The notes under the pieces: generated by a model
The model's input: only the letters and a program-made list of their open reading frames with translations
The model's database searches: none
Told to the model about the DNA's origin: nothing
Translations under genes and position numbers: made by a program
In this document: positions 25,652 through 38,129 of the stretch, piece by piece
How the letters are laid out: every line of letters starts with the position of its first letter
Position numbering within the stretch: position 1 is the first letter of the stretch
Source: Musa acuminata AAA Group
Lineage: Eukaryota; Streptophyta; Magnoliopsida; Zingiberales; Musaceae
Direction: 5' to 3'
Assembly: GCF_036884655.1 (NCBI RefSeq)
Contig: NC_088340.1
Location: 5,601,501-5,665,500, forward strand
Length of the DNA: 64,000 nt

Positions 25652-27522
25652 AATGCTTGATATTAAACGACAACACCTGTTTGTATTGCTGTCGTTTTCC
25701 TCCAAGAGAGGCAAATGCTGCAAGTATCCTGGGCTGAAATGAACCCTACAGGTGCCGATTTCTCTATTCTGGAAAACTGTCACCGGAGGAGAATGTTCGC
25801 CACTGTTGATGCTGAAGTTTTGATTGTGCCAGTAAATTGTGTGCCGTAAGAAAGGTGTACATTGACATTTTAGCGACACAAACTTTATGATGATCACTTT
25901 GAGAATCATGGACTGATGCATCTCTTGATAACATGGTGCTGCTATCTTGTTATTTGTCTAATTTCTTTATTAGCACCACTGATTTTTACATGGAAGAGAT
26001 ACTTGGATCAGATAAACAGTTGTGAACTCCATGTTTACTTTTGTTATATGCGTCTTGATGACAGATCCAAACAGTGGAACTCTTTGGAGCACAGCTATAT
26101 GTCGTTGATCTAATCTTCATTTTTGTTTTCATGACCACTGTGTATATGACAGTATTTTCCCTTGATTTCAGCACATAAAATCTTGTTCTTGTCACCACTG
26201 TTACATGACTGAAGTCTGTTAGCATGAGGAATGACATTTACCAGGATATATTTATATATTATCCAAAGTACCTCCTAAAGTTAGAAGCAAAATAACACCA
26301 AAACGAATGGGCAAACTCTCAAAAAAAAAAAAAAAACTCTATGTTTTTTTTATTCTATTAGCATCTCCTTTTTCATTTATCCTCATAGACCATTTTTTTT
26401 TCTAAAGGATAAAATTATATTTCTGTTCCACCTTCACCTTGTTACCCTTGCCTCCCCCCCCCCCCTTGTCCTATGTTGTCGTTTGTGAGGACATGCTATC
26501 ACTCATTGACAATCGCCTAGTGCTGCGTCAATGCCATTGTTCTCCGTACACCTTCGACCTAACCTCAATGCCACTCACCCTCAAAGTCTTGAAAGGATCG
26601 TCGCTCGTTGACGACCTCAACATTGCTCATCGGTGCATTGACACAGTCATTATCAATGCATCCACCTCCAACGTAGCCTTCCTCTAGAACGAGAACGAGT
26701 TGCTTCGTTGAAGAATCAACGAATCAACCTCCATTCCTTCATTATTGGCCCACCGTAGCTACCTCCTTTTCCTCCGCCAAGGTCGACGATACCTTCAATT
26801 AACAATGTATATAAGGATTCTAGTCAAAAGGGGGAAAGAAAATTCCCCTAAAGCCAATTTACTTGGTCCATCACCATTTAGTGCATAGTCATATTATAAA
26901 AATGGTTTCATAAATAGCTAATGTTCATCCTACTACAATTTGTTTACATTCTTTTTTGACGGTGAAGAGAGATCAAATAAGGAAAAGGCACCCCTGCTGG
27001 ATTGATCCTTTAGTCGAGCCCAGTTTTTTGCTCATTTCGTGCTCCTAATTCAATTTGGAATGCTGCCAAAGGCTTCCCCTGCAATCCATCATCAAAGAAG
27101 TGCAACATTGAGAAGCCCTATAATAGACTCCTAGGTTAACTGAATCTAAAATATATCGTTAGAATCTGAGAGCCCGTAAAATCTGGTTCAGAGGCCCTGC
27201 AACATGCAAAGATTATAGATGTTATACAGATAAATTACATTTTGATTCATTTGAACATGTGGAGTGTTCACTATTTCTCCAGGTAAGACAACAGATCTGT
27301 GGTAGGATTAATCAAATGCAGTTGTTCATCAGAGAACCCAATCTGAACTATTATCCAATCTTTGAAGTAGTCTCTTTAGTGGCAAAAGCACTATATGATC
27401 CGAGTAACAGCTTTGCTGGTGATATTTGCATGGGTCTTTCTACATGCAAACTAATGAGAAACATACAAAAGAAGGTCAATGACAAAGGACCAGAAGAGTT
27501 ACGACTTAACACATACATGTAC
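25652..27522. other. Convergent intergenic region between IAR1 and SECE2
   Basis: Holds the 3' flanks of both genes. A poly-A run (26322-26336), a poly-C run (26454-26465) and a C-rich stretch to about 26.8 kb with an 82-codon frame of no recognisable family are seen. Nothing else is called. Confidence 0.45.
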
Positions 27523-29122
27523 CTAAGCAGTTTTTCTGAGCAGCAACGCCAATATATAGCAGAGACATGCGTCGATAGAAGACAAAGCAACAATGAGCAA
27601 GGCCACAAGAACAAGGGTAAGGGTAGATGTCCTCAACTGCAAAATGAAATAAACAAAAGAAGAATAAAATTTTGAGATAATAATTGTTTCTATACCAAAA
27701 ACCATGACAACTGAAAAACTATAAGCAAGCATTAAAAAAATGGACAGTTTTATGGCAAATGATCCTTGCATATAAAAATCAGAAATAGATGCACATTACA
27801 CCATGTGGAAAGTCAGGAATACATGTAACTACTAGATTTTAATTCTTACTTTGAACACCTAAAATAGTAACCCAAACTATACAACTATGATTACTGAATA
27901 TTAATTCATTTTATGCCTTCCTGGGAGGTTATTCTTGACATTCTGAGTCTTAGATTTGGACTACCAAGAGGCTCCTGCCAAGCAGCGTATGAAGAGTGCT
28001 TAGCCTTACCCCTACAAATAAAGGTTCTATTCCACATATGCTGCAACAATATATTCCTCCTTGAGGTCAATTGTGTAGTGGAATCATATTGGACTAACAC
28101 GGTCCACTGACACACCCTACTGACCTCCTAATCTAATGTGTTTATGCAGAAAAACATTAGATGCAACATACACACAGTGTGCGGTCAAAACTCATAGGCC
28201 CTGTGTGGTAAGTGACGTGACTTGGGTGAGACACCCCTAATGGAGCTATATAGATCAGCTTTCAAAACATTAAAAGGTCAGGTATGATACAAGGCAACAA
28301 ATGTCAAGTCTAGAATTTTGGTACCCCTGTTCATTTATACAGAACAAACTTAGATAGTAAAGTGGAAACATGCCTAATGATGTCTCAATTGTACAGCTAA
28401 CAGTGCAAACAATATCAGTTAGAAAAGAAATGAAGTGACCAAGAAGACTTGTTTCTTTCTCCCACTTGTCAGGTATACATACCGTGTTCTGGAAACCTGG
28501 CCATTCAATGTACTTCAACTGACTAGGCTGCTCAGCCAAGAAGACTGCCAAGGATTTCAAACACCTGCATGGATAAGAAGGGTGCACATTCATTTGCAAA
28601 GCCTTGATAATTGATCATGAACACATAGTAAATTATGCTCTAATAGTGAAAAATATCACATACATTGCAACACCCTTTACCACACTCAACCAAAATGGTT
28701 CTCTATCAAATCCATCTCCATAAGACAATCCATAATGGTCATTACTTCTTATTGATGCACATATGGGCCTAAAATATGAAATTGGCCGTTGAATGCAACT
28801 TCCTGGAATCTATATAAAGAGAGAATACTGTTCTTCAACTCTTCACAATGAAAAACATAAAGCTAAAAATATTATTGACCAAATGATGGTTTTGGAAAGA
28901 CCTTAACATGGCAAATTTTGGACTTGCAGGGCCAGCGAGCAGGAATTGATATCATATGAGGCATGAACAAAAGTGAACCTAGAAGGGAAATGTTAGCTTT
29001 TTATGGTGGTCAAATTATATAGAGATACAAATATGTGTATATATGTGTTACAGAAATAATATGGGAAAAGGGGAGGAAGGATTAAAACCTGAACAAGAAG
29101 CCATGACACTAGCAACTGCCAT
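27523..29122 (-). CDS. SECE2: SecE-type subunit of plastid Sec translocon (SECE2-like), 5 coding exons, 150 aa
   Basis: Minus-strand exons 29122-29089, 28978-28902, 28809-28664, 28564-28483 and 27636-27523 (TAG) join in frame to 150 residues. SecE clamps the SecY/SCY channel. Plants have a thylakoid form (SECE1) and a second form, SECE2, attributed to the inner-envelope Sec2 translocon. The N-terminus (MAVASVMASCSG, then residues rich in S, R and K with few acids) suits a plastid transit peptide. It is followed by GDGFDREPFWLSV, then LAEQPSQLKYIEWPGFQ (about 95-111), where the E-W-P core is the SecE signature, and a single C-terminal membrane helix TLTLVLVALLIVALSSIDA (about 118-136). The exon 3 acceptor is TATATAG at 28812-28810; the AG six bases later breaks frame. 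SECE2 rather than SECE1 is inferred from shortness and the C-terminal helix. Confidence 0.75.
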
Positions 29123-31137
29123 CTTCTTGTTAAGCTATACACAATGACAACAATAAGAATTAGGAAATTTCATATTACCAAAGCAGGATACTGAAATGCT
29201 TATGATTTATAAAAAACAGCAGGACAAGATTATACCAAAGAGAATAAGGCAGGTTGGTACAGTTGGAAATGTTTTATATGAACAAGTGTTTTTAATTGAG
29301 GGAACAGACAAAAACACACATTTCGAATAGATGTAGCTTGTAAAACTTTTGTATAACAGTAGTGCAACTTTTATTATGTTTTGTGGTGCACCTGCACCTA
29401 AGTCTTTTATGATACTACTAGGTGTTCAGTCATTCAGCAGATATGATTTATGTTGTCAGTTGTCAACAGTGGAGAGAAGACTAATAAAGAGTTTCCACTG
29501 AACACCAAGATCCAGCAGTGCAACAGTTCTGATGAAATATGTACTGTAGGGGCATCGGCAGTTCAAAATGGATCATTTTTTCCCCCTAAACTTAGCAGCT
29601 AATGATAACAAAAAATCATGGTCAATTTCAGCTTTCATGCACATTAAGACATCAAAATGAAGAAAGTGTCATAGCAACCAAGTATCACTATCAACAAAAT
29701 GATGCAAAACAATAACTTACCTTTTGAAGAAAAAATAAATTATTAATTCAAAAAATTTATAAAAGAGGAGATCTATCATAATCATCCATCTCACAATTAT
29801 GATAATTTGCATGATATTTTGTGGATTTCGCCAACCAACAAAAAGGGAAAGAGGAAATATCAAACAGATAAATAAGCTGTACATGCTTATTCAAAAATGC
29901 CACAACTAAATTTAAGTACAGAAACAGAACCTTATGCTAACCAACTAATTGAATATGCAAAGCAAATAAGCAAGCATTTGACCCATATATGAATTACTAA
30001 TCTCCGAAACTCTGAAAATTTTAATAGCATCACTTACAAGAGATTGGTAGGCATCACATTCAAATAAGCTAGATTAAGTATGTAACCCCTTCCCTTTCAA
30101 TTCTGTAATCAATCACTTATTACTAGTTGCTACTTTGCATTATCCTAAATAAGATGTGTCTTTGTGTTAATTGTTTATTGTTATATCATTTGCATTTGAC
30201 ATTATGGAATGATCCCTGTGTTTCATCCTTTATTTTTTATTTTTTATATCTAAGTTTTAATACAACAGTGAACAGTTTTAAGACAACTACAAGACTTTCT
30301 TATCTATGTTGGTCATAAGAACTTACACCCTTGTGGTGTCATCATAATGAAATGGATGGTACAATGGTGCTTGACATGATACAATAGAAATCTGGACTTC
30401 AATAATTTACTCCAATGATGTCTTACCTTAGAGGCATATCACCTATAATCTATAATCAACTTAACAGCATCTCTAATAGGGAGATGAAATGTGCTCAAAC
30501 TCTATGGTTTCTATTCTTGCATTTAATTCTGCTTACTAATTATTTTGTACAAGAATGAAAAAGACTAAATGACCAAAGCATAAAACATTGATCTAACCAT
30601 AAATCATGCCTTTAGTTAATGTTATGTCTACCTCTATCCAATTCTCCAACAAATTAAAAGCCTTTGACTGCAGAATATTTATGTGCTTGTTGTAGAAACC
30701 AAATGTAAGATTGGCTATATGGAAGAAAAATGACAATGTTTAGTTCCAGTTCCTTAATTTCTTTAATTTCTATTTTTTCAATTTTGCCAAAAAACAGTGT
30801 CCCAAATGCAATCATCTAAAAAACACCTAACAAATGTAAGTCAATTATCATATCAAACATAAACCTCAGCTTACTTTTGCTTCTTTCTGATGTAAAAGGA
30901 ATAGGGAAGACTTTCCTGGAAAACACAAGAAGCAAGGTTATTTTCTAGAACCAAATTAAAGAAAAGCGTTCCAGGAATCCGATTCCATACATGCAAATCG
31001 ATTAGCTGAACATAAATTGAGATTCATTCCACCAAAAATTAATCACCATGAGATGCGCAATAACGAAGAAAGTCACCTGGATGTTCCAGAAGCCAAGGAA
31101 CCAAAGTGTTCGGATAGCCGAAAGGAGAGAACGTTAC
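29123..31137 (-). other. Probable 5'-UTR intron of SECE2
   Basis: AT-rich DNA with no coding exon seen, between the proposed non-coding first exon and the SECE2 ATG. No repeats or RNA genes recognised. Confidence 0.4.
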
Positions 31138-31240
31138 CTCCGGCGGGTGCCAAGAGGACAAGGTCGGAGCCGGCGCCGGCGCGAGAGAGAGGAAAGGGGG
31201 GGTTACGGGACGCCCGGGGAGCAACAGTGAGGTTTAGGTT
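31138..31240 (-). promoter_or_regulatory. SECE2: Probable non-coding first exon of SECE2 and shared divergent promoter
   Basis: A GC-rich block ends at a consensus-like donor (GGAG|GTAACG) at 31138/31137 on the minus strand. It lies about 2 kb upstream of the SECE2 ATG and only about 530 bases from the start of aldo-keto reductase copy A on the other strand, making the interval 31241-31766 a likely divergent promoter. No ATG opens a frame into SECE2, so it is read as 5' UTR. The assignment to SECE2 is inference; a transcript would settle it. Confidence 0.45.
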
Positions 31241-31766
31241 TGGGATGCGGATCCTCTCAAACAGTACTTGTAAATGAATTCTCCAATTACAAATCTCAAC
31301 CGTCCACTAGAAGCAGTTGCCGCTCAACCATCCGCCCAAGAGGATCCGACTAATAATTTGAAACGATCCGACCCGATTGGCTTTGTGGCTAAATAAATCG
31401 AACCGCATAAGCTCGAACTTATGTCGGGCCTCAGGGGAGAAATTGGTCGAACCAAACATAAACCCGACACCACTATTTGGTTCGTATATTGTCGATCTGG
31501 TTAACAGAGACCGTCAGATCTTCTAGAAGCAGGTTCCGTGGCAACATGAAAGACTGCCAGAGTCTGAAGAAGGTCTTCAAGTAGTAACCAGTCAAACCGC
31601 CGATGTGGTTGGACTTGAATGACTGCTGAGAAGGCCACGTGGGAGGATGCTTTGGAATTCCATAACGCCGCCTCTGCTCAGCGCTTACGTAATGGATTGA
31701 CCACGTTATGCGTTTACATATGCGAACATCGCCACTGAACTGGGAACCATTCGCCACCTCTGAGCC

Positions 31767-33961
31767 ATGGCTATTCCGGAAGTCGTCCTGAGCTCCACCT
31801 CTCCCGCCACAGGCTCCCGGGCGATCCCCGTGCTGGGCATGGGCACCGGGTTGGTCCACTTCACCCCCGAGCAGCGCCCCGCCACCAAGCACGCCATCCT
31901 CCGCGCCATCGAGCTCGGGTACCGCCACTTCGACACCGCCGCCATCTATCAGTCCGAGGACGTTCTCGGCGAGGCCATCGCCGAGGCCTTGCAGGCCGGC
32001 CTCATCCACTCCCGTGCCGAGCTCTTCATCACCTCAAAGATCTGGTGCGCCGACGCTCACCGTGACCTGGTCGTCCCCGCCATCCGCGAGTCTCTCAGGT
32101 GAAGAAGAATAGCTTCATGCTCCTCTTTTACTGCTTTCTTCTGCTTCGAGTTGATGCAAATTACGGGGGATTAACACTGATTTCCTGTCATAATTTTGTG
32201 ATTTGATCTCTGTAATTGGAGCTTCTTAAAGCGTATCGAATTTTTCCTCTTGGTGTTAGGAATCTCAAATTGGATTACCTTGATCTCTACCTCATACATT
32301 GGCCCATGAGATTGAAGACTGGAGAATCCTATCCTCCTATAGAGAGCCACCACATTCTCCCCTTCGACTTGAAGTCTGTTTGGGAAGGCATGGAGGAATG
32401 CCACAGGTTGGGGTTGGCTAAGGACATTGGTGTTAGCAACTTCACCACATGGAAGCTTGCAGAGCTTCTCCGATATGCTAAAGTACCTCCTGCTGCTGTC
32501 CAGGTAGTCTGATTTCCCTTTACCTTTCCATGATTATTGTTGGATGTTCTGTGTGAGTCATAGTGAAAAGGGACGATTTTGCAGGTGGAGATGAATCCAA
32601 CCTGGCAGCAGAAGAAGCTGAGGGAGTTCTGCAAGGAAAAGGGTGTTCATGTCATTGCCTATTCTCCTTTAGGAGGCCAAGATATGTTCATGGGCAAGAA
32701 CTTAGTGATGGAGTCCCAAGTGCTTAAAGATATAGCCAAGGCAAAAGGAAAGACTGTGGCTCAGGTTGCTCTCTTAAGAACTACTTCATCCTGTTAGTAG
32801 ATTAAATCAATACTGGTATAGGATTATTGAAGTTGGTCATGATAACAGATGTAATTTCCAAGTTCAGCTATTATTTCACTAGAATAAAATTAAAAAATTG
32901 TTCTTGAAATTAAGTTGGATGGTTGTCATGATAAGAAAACAATATGATCCCAAATCATTTGCTCCCTTTTGTCTTTTTGATAAAATTTCAAACCACTAGT
33001 TAAACATTTGAAAAGGAAATCAACATTAGGGCTTATATTTCTATTCTCTGCTCAAGAAAAAGGATCACTTGAACTTGATTACAGAGTAGAATCAATTCCT
33101 GATGCCTTCATGCTTAATTCAAGTTTTTGATGCTAGATAACATATGGCACTGATTTAGAGTTCAAAAGTTATTCATCTCATGTAATGTTTGTTGTATGTA
33201 TTAACAATTAGATTGAACTTTATCTTGTAAATGAGCAAGATATTATGACGTATCGGAGAACTTTTCATTAACTTGATTGATCACCAGAAACTGTAGGTGG
33301 TCAAATGTTACTATTTTTAATCTCTTACGAAACAGATCAAAACACTTTGGGCTACAATGATCATGGAAACAAGAGAATTATAAACTAGCGGTAACCAGCT
33401 GACCTGTGTGGTACAAAACTCGCATCTGAAAGGAATGGGGAATGGTGTCCATCAAATCATTGCAACTTAATAATTTCTTTATTCTTTCAATCTCAGTTAG
33501 ACAAAACAAACATCTCTCAGAAAAGAAGAAAAAAAATCAAACCCAACTTATTCGACGACATCGCTTGTTTTGTTATTTTTTTTCTCTTTTATTTTTTCAC
33601 TGCATGTCAGATTTAGTGGAAGATTAGCTGTATGACATGCATTGTAGAATGAGAGGTCCTGTAGAATTTCAATCATAGTGCATCAACAGACTGTGTTAAT
33701 CTAGTATGAACTGCAGCTTGATGGTTTTGTTTTCAGGTTTCCTTGAGATGGGTTTATGAGCAAGGAGCGAGTATGATCGTAAAGACCTTGAACAAGGAGA
33801 GAATCGAGGAGAACATGAAAATTTTTGATTTGGAGTTGAGTGAAGAAGACAAACACAAAATTAGTCAACTCCCCCAGTGCAAGAGAGTCACACTGCGTTC
33901 AATGCTCTCAACAGAAGCGGCTGCCAAGCTACCTGATGAAGACGAGGTCGTTGAAGAATAA
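31767..33961 (+). CDS. Aldo-keto reductase copy A (AKR4-type, codeinone reductase/DMAS-like), 4 exons, 326 aa
   Basis: Exons 31767-32098, 32260-32503, 32585-32764 and 33737-33961 (TAA) give 326 residues, normal for the family. These are cytosolic NADPH-dependent reductases of aldehydes and ketones. The closest remembered families are plant codeinone-reductase-like proteins and grass deoxymugineic acid synthase; the true substrate cannot be told. The catalytic tetrad is complete: Asp56 (HFDTA), Tyr61, Lys91 (TSKIW), His124 (LIHWP). Cofactor-side motifs GVSNF, AYSPLG and [13 protein letters not shown] are present. Differences from the other copies: VHFTPE at 30-35 where they have DRSALE, LAKDIG where they have LAKHIG, and IFDLEL where they have IFDWEL (TGG to TTG), in a position usually tryptophan. 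The 3' part of intron 3 resembles copy D rather than B/C. Confidence 0.92.
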
Positions 33962-34410
33962 AGGAGTTGGTGCTATTAGATCTCTAAAGACGATTTCAGT
34001 ACTTAACCACTGCATATACAGATCTGGTGCAGGAATTAATAGCTACTATATCTCTCCCTGTTTGTGTTCGGGCTGTATGCAGTGAGTTGATCTATGGATT
34101 TATCGACAATCCAATGCTTATGTTTTTCCTTTATCTTTTCTTGTTTTTGGGATACTTGTGTTATGATGAAGAAGTATTTTTATTAATAAAAGTGGTGAAA
34201 GATTGAGATATGGAATATATTTGGTCCAATATTTTTCAAAAATACTGTTCAAGAAAAAGGAAAAAAAATTGTAAGAGCAGCTCTTTTTCTATTGGAATAA
34301 ATTATTTTGGATGATTACACTATACGGTTTCAAAAAAAAATTACATCATAATCTTGCATCGTGATGATGGTCTGAACCCCTTAAAATTTCTATATTAACC
34401 TAGAACAAGA

Positions 34411-37400
34411 AAATTTTCTATATTAACCTCATAATCTTGTATCGATGTCCCTCTTGAGTTACCTATGATCAGGATTATTTAGGATCTGTGTTTAAAGACG
34501 AATCAGTCTCATTATCGTGATCTTATCACGATTTTTTTCTTATTGCATAAATCCATTGACATTATAATATATACATGCAATAAATAATATAAAGTGAGAA
34601 AATATTATAATAATAATAAACAAAAAGAATTTATATCATATCACACGTGTCATTACTTACGTGATTAGCTTGCAGGGTACCTATGATAAGCCACTACGTC
34701 ATAGTCCCCAAACGATACTAAGAATCTAATCCATCAGATATGACTATCCTAAGTTTCTATGTATCTATAGTTCATCATTCATCTAATATCGTAGAGATCA
34801 TATATTAGGCATAGTAACGTCAGGCCCATACGAAATCCTATCCGAGTTTCACTCTAATCAGATTCTCTTAAAGAACTCTCTCAATCCGAGCGACCATGGT
34901 TATGGATTTTGTCTTAGTGAGTACTCACGAGATATTTTTCTCGTGATACCGAGAATGGATGATCCTCTGTTGACACTAATTTACCTTCGTAAAGTTGGTT
35001 ATCATCCCCGATAACCGGCTATACTAGATCTAAAACTTCCAAACCTATAAATCCAACGTCAAAGAATAGAGTATTTATACAAGACATCTTTGGTGTCTCG
35101 AATCAGACATATGATTGAGACTACAGAATCGTTATATGACATTTGGTATCATTAACTATCCAACATTCTATAAGTTCATCAATCAATGAACTCATTCTCC
35201 AATAAGTACCTGCATTATACATCTAGTGTCTCACACGAGTGATTATGAGAATAGCCACCTTCATCATATGAACGAGTATATAGTACATTAGTCTACTCGG
35301 TTATTTCGATATCCCTCTCGAGTTTCGTATGACCGGAATTATTTAGGATCTGTGTTTAAAGATAAATCGATCTCATTATCGTGATCTCATCATGATTCGA
35401 TTTCCATTACACGGATCTATGGACATTACAGTATACATCCAAATAATATATAACGTGAGAAAATGTCAATAATAATAAACAAAGAGATTGTCTCAGTATG
35501 TCACAAGTGTCATTACTCACAAGCTAGGGCACCTATAACTATCAAATACTACTTATGTAATAAGAAAGATTATATAAAGAAGGACAATAATGTTTTCTTC
35601 AAAAAGAAAATGAAATATACTTTTGTATGTATTGAATCAAACGTTACATATGTCCTTTCTAATACTTAGTGGATTAATTCTGATGCTCCGGTTTATATTA
35701 CAAATAATATAGATTAATTTTGATGTTTCAATTTATGTTACTAATAATATTCAATGATTCATTTTAACTCAAAAATTGAAAGAATATATAAGATTCATTG
35801 TTATAATTAATTATCTTAAAATGAAAGTGATAATAATATGTACTTATAACGGACACTTATATACAATTTAGTTAATTGATTTTGAGAATTCATGTTATAT
35901 TTTATAATTCTAGATATTTGGTTTTCTTATCCAGATTTGTTAGGATTTATCTTATTTTGGTGATAATAAATTTAGTACATTTATAATTTAATAAAAATTG
36001 ATTATGAAATTTTATATAATAATTTATATAAATTTAATCTGAATATGAAGTTTGCAATAATCTTGTAATTAAATACTCAAAAGTTTCAAGAGCTTTTGAA
36101 ATTATATATATTTACATCTATGAACCAAATGACCTATCCAAATATGACAATGTATATTCATGTAAAGTCTCATTGACACCTATATATAAATAAAGTCAAT
36201 AGATAATTAAATAAAAGGTTAAAATAATTAGATTTGATGGGAGTAATAAATTTTATGTTAAATATGATGAATCAAATAATAATTATCTATTAGTTAATTT
36301 TTAAAAAAATCGAGATATTTATGCTCAATATTTATTTCTAAGAGTATCATAATAAAATAGTGTTACTAAAAGTCATAATGATATCATTATGGTTACGATT
36401 AGGAGCATGATGAGTTTTTAAATACCTGATTCAATGTAGGATGAAACTCTTAAAAATATTATATATATCTTGAATAATATTCTTGATAAATCAATTATAT
36501 CAACTCCATTCAAGTTATGGATTAATAGAAAACTTAACTTAAGACATTTACATATTTGGGATTATCAAGTAGAAATAAGAGTCTTTGACCTATATAAAAA
36601 AAATTAAATCGAAAAACTATTTCTAAATATTTTATTAATTATTAAAAATCTAAATAATATAAATTTTATTATCCTAACTATAGATTGAGAATAGTTGAGT
36701 CTGGTAATATAAAATTTCTTAAAAATCATGAATTCAATATAAGTGAAAAACTGAAGATTTAATATTGAGAAGATATTAGTTAATCGTTCTTTATCATTTC
36801 ATATCAGATAAGTTACTCGTTAAATTACTAAACAAATAAAAGAAAACGAACAATATAATAAGCATTGATGAACTTGATAAAAAGATCATTACTGATGAAC
36901 CGGTAGAACAACCACAAATAATACTTTTAAGAAATTCTTAAATAGAAAACGATATGGTAAGATCATATGGTATATATATAAAAATCATGATATAGGAACA
37001 AAAAACAATCATCATTTTCATATACTATAAAGAGTAGAGATTCTAAGAAATGATATGATATAATGAAAAAGAGTCAAAATCGATAGACTAAAATATTATT
37101 TGGGATATCATTAAATTTTTAATAATTATAAAAGAATCGATTATATTTAATTCTGTAATATTAAACTTGATTTAAAGGATAATATCGAATGATATAAAAC
37201 ATGATCAAAAAATTTATTTTAAAAGAAGACAATATCTATAACAAGTTTTTTTTTTATTTTTTTTAAATATGGGTTATGTCAAATAGATATGAAAATATAT
37301 TTTTAAATAGGAATTTAGATGAAATCTATATGAAACAAGGGTTCACAAAAAAAGAAAAAATAAATATTTGGTTTGCAGAGTTTAGAAATTTAATTATGAC

Positions 37401-37548
37401 TTTAAGCAAACTTTTCAAACAATAGTATATAAAATTTTATGATATTAATATATATTTCGAATTTAATAAAAATATTATTGATTTATATATATACTTAAAA
37501 ATTAATAAAAATAAATTTATTATTTTAATCTTTTATGTAGATGATGTT
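34411..37548 (+). mobile_element. Decayed Ty1/copia fragment in AKR unit A
   Basis: Very AT-rich DNA full of stops that still shows copia pol words in order. Integrase C-terminal type STPFKLWINRKLNLRHLHIW is near 36500-36565, reverse-transcriptase type NRNLDEIYMKQGF near 37300-37345, and FYVDD at 37531-37545, where copia similarity stops and the SECE2-like block begins soon after. Two diverged direct repeats of about 240 bases (34437-34690 and 35303-35545, both containing ATTTAGGATCTGTGTTTAAAGA) lie at its start. It has no coding capacity. Confidence 0.75.
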
Positions 37549-37573
37549 CGGTTAGGTAGATCACCATTGCAAA

Positions 37574-37700
37574 GGTCGAAAGGCGAGAACGATACCACCG
37601 ACAGAGGCCCAAGAGGATGAGGTCGGAGGTGCCGGCGGTGCGAGAGGGGTGACGGAAGCCTGAGGTTTTGGTTTGGGATGAGGATCCTCTCAAACAGTAC
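37574..37700 (-). pseudogene. Orphan copy of the SECE2 5' exon block in AKR unit B
   Basis: GTCGAAAGGCGAGAACGATA and the following GC-rich stretch, then TTTGGTTTGGGATGAGGATC, match 31115-31250 with substitutions and small deletions. The donor GT survives (GGTG|GTATCG on the minus strand), but no SECE2 coding exons follow. It is a promoter and leader fragment carried with the reductase. Confidence 0.7.
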
Positions 37701-38129
37701 TTGTAAAGGAATTCTCCAATTATAAATCTCAACCGTCCACTAGAAACAGTTACGGCTCAACCATCCGTCCAATCGGATCCGACTAATAATTTGGAAAAAT
37801 CCGACCCGATTGGCTTTGTGGCTAAATAAATCGAACCGCATATGTCGGGCCGCAGCGTAGAAGTTGGTCGAACCAAACATAAACCGGACACGAGTATTAG
37901 GTTCGTAAACTGTCGATCTGGTTAACAGAGACCGTACGATCTTCTAGAAGCAGGTTCCGGGCCAACACCGACGGCTTTGGATGGCCGCTCCGAAGAACGC
38001 ATGGGAGAAGATCGTTGGAATTCCAAGCCGCCGCCAGCGGTTAGCGCTTACGGAATCGATTGACCATGATTTGCGCTTACATAAGGGAGCATCGCCGCTG
38101 GACGGGCAACCATTCGCTACCACTGAGCC

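Larger units (their letters stand above)
31111..37559 (+). repeat. AKR tandem unit A
   Basis: First unit of the array: SECE2 5' exon block, divergent promoter, reductase copy A, 3' flank and decayed copia fragment. Its left end is the native SECE2 promoter, and the later units carry a diverged copy of it. The start of the next gene lies 6363 bases on. Confidence 0.85.

Noticed and set aside
26439..26687. 82-codon plus frame after a poly-C run
   Set aside because: No start context, no motif, no splice partners; likely decayed repeat or random open frame.
27259..27675. 138-codon plus frame
   Set aside because: Antisense to the last SECE2 exon, whose SecE helix and splice site are convincing.
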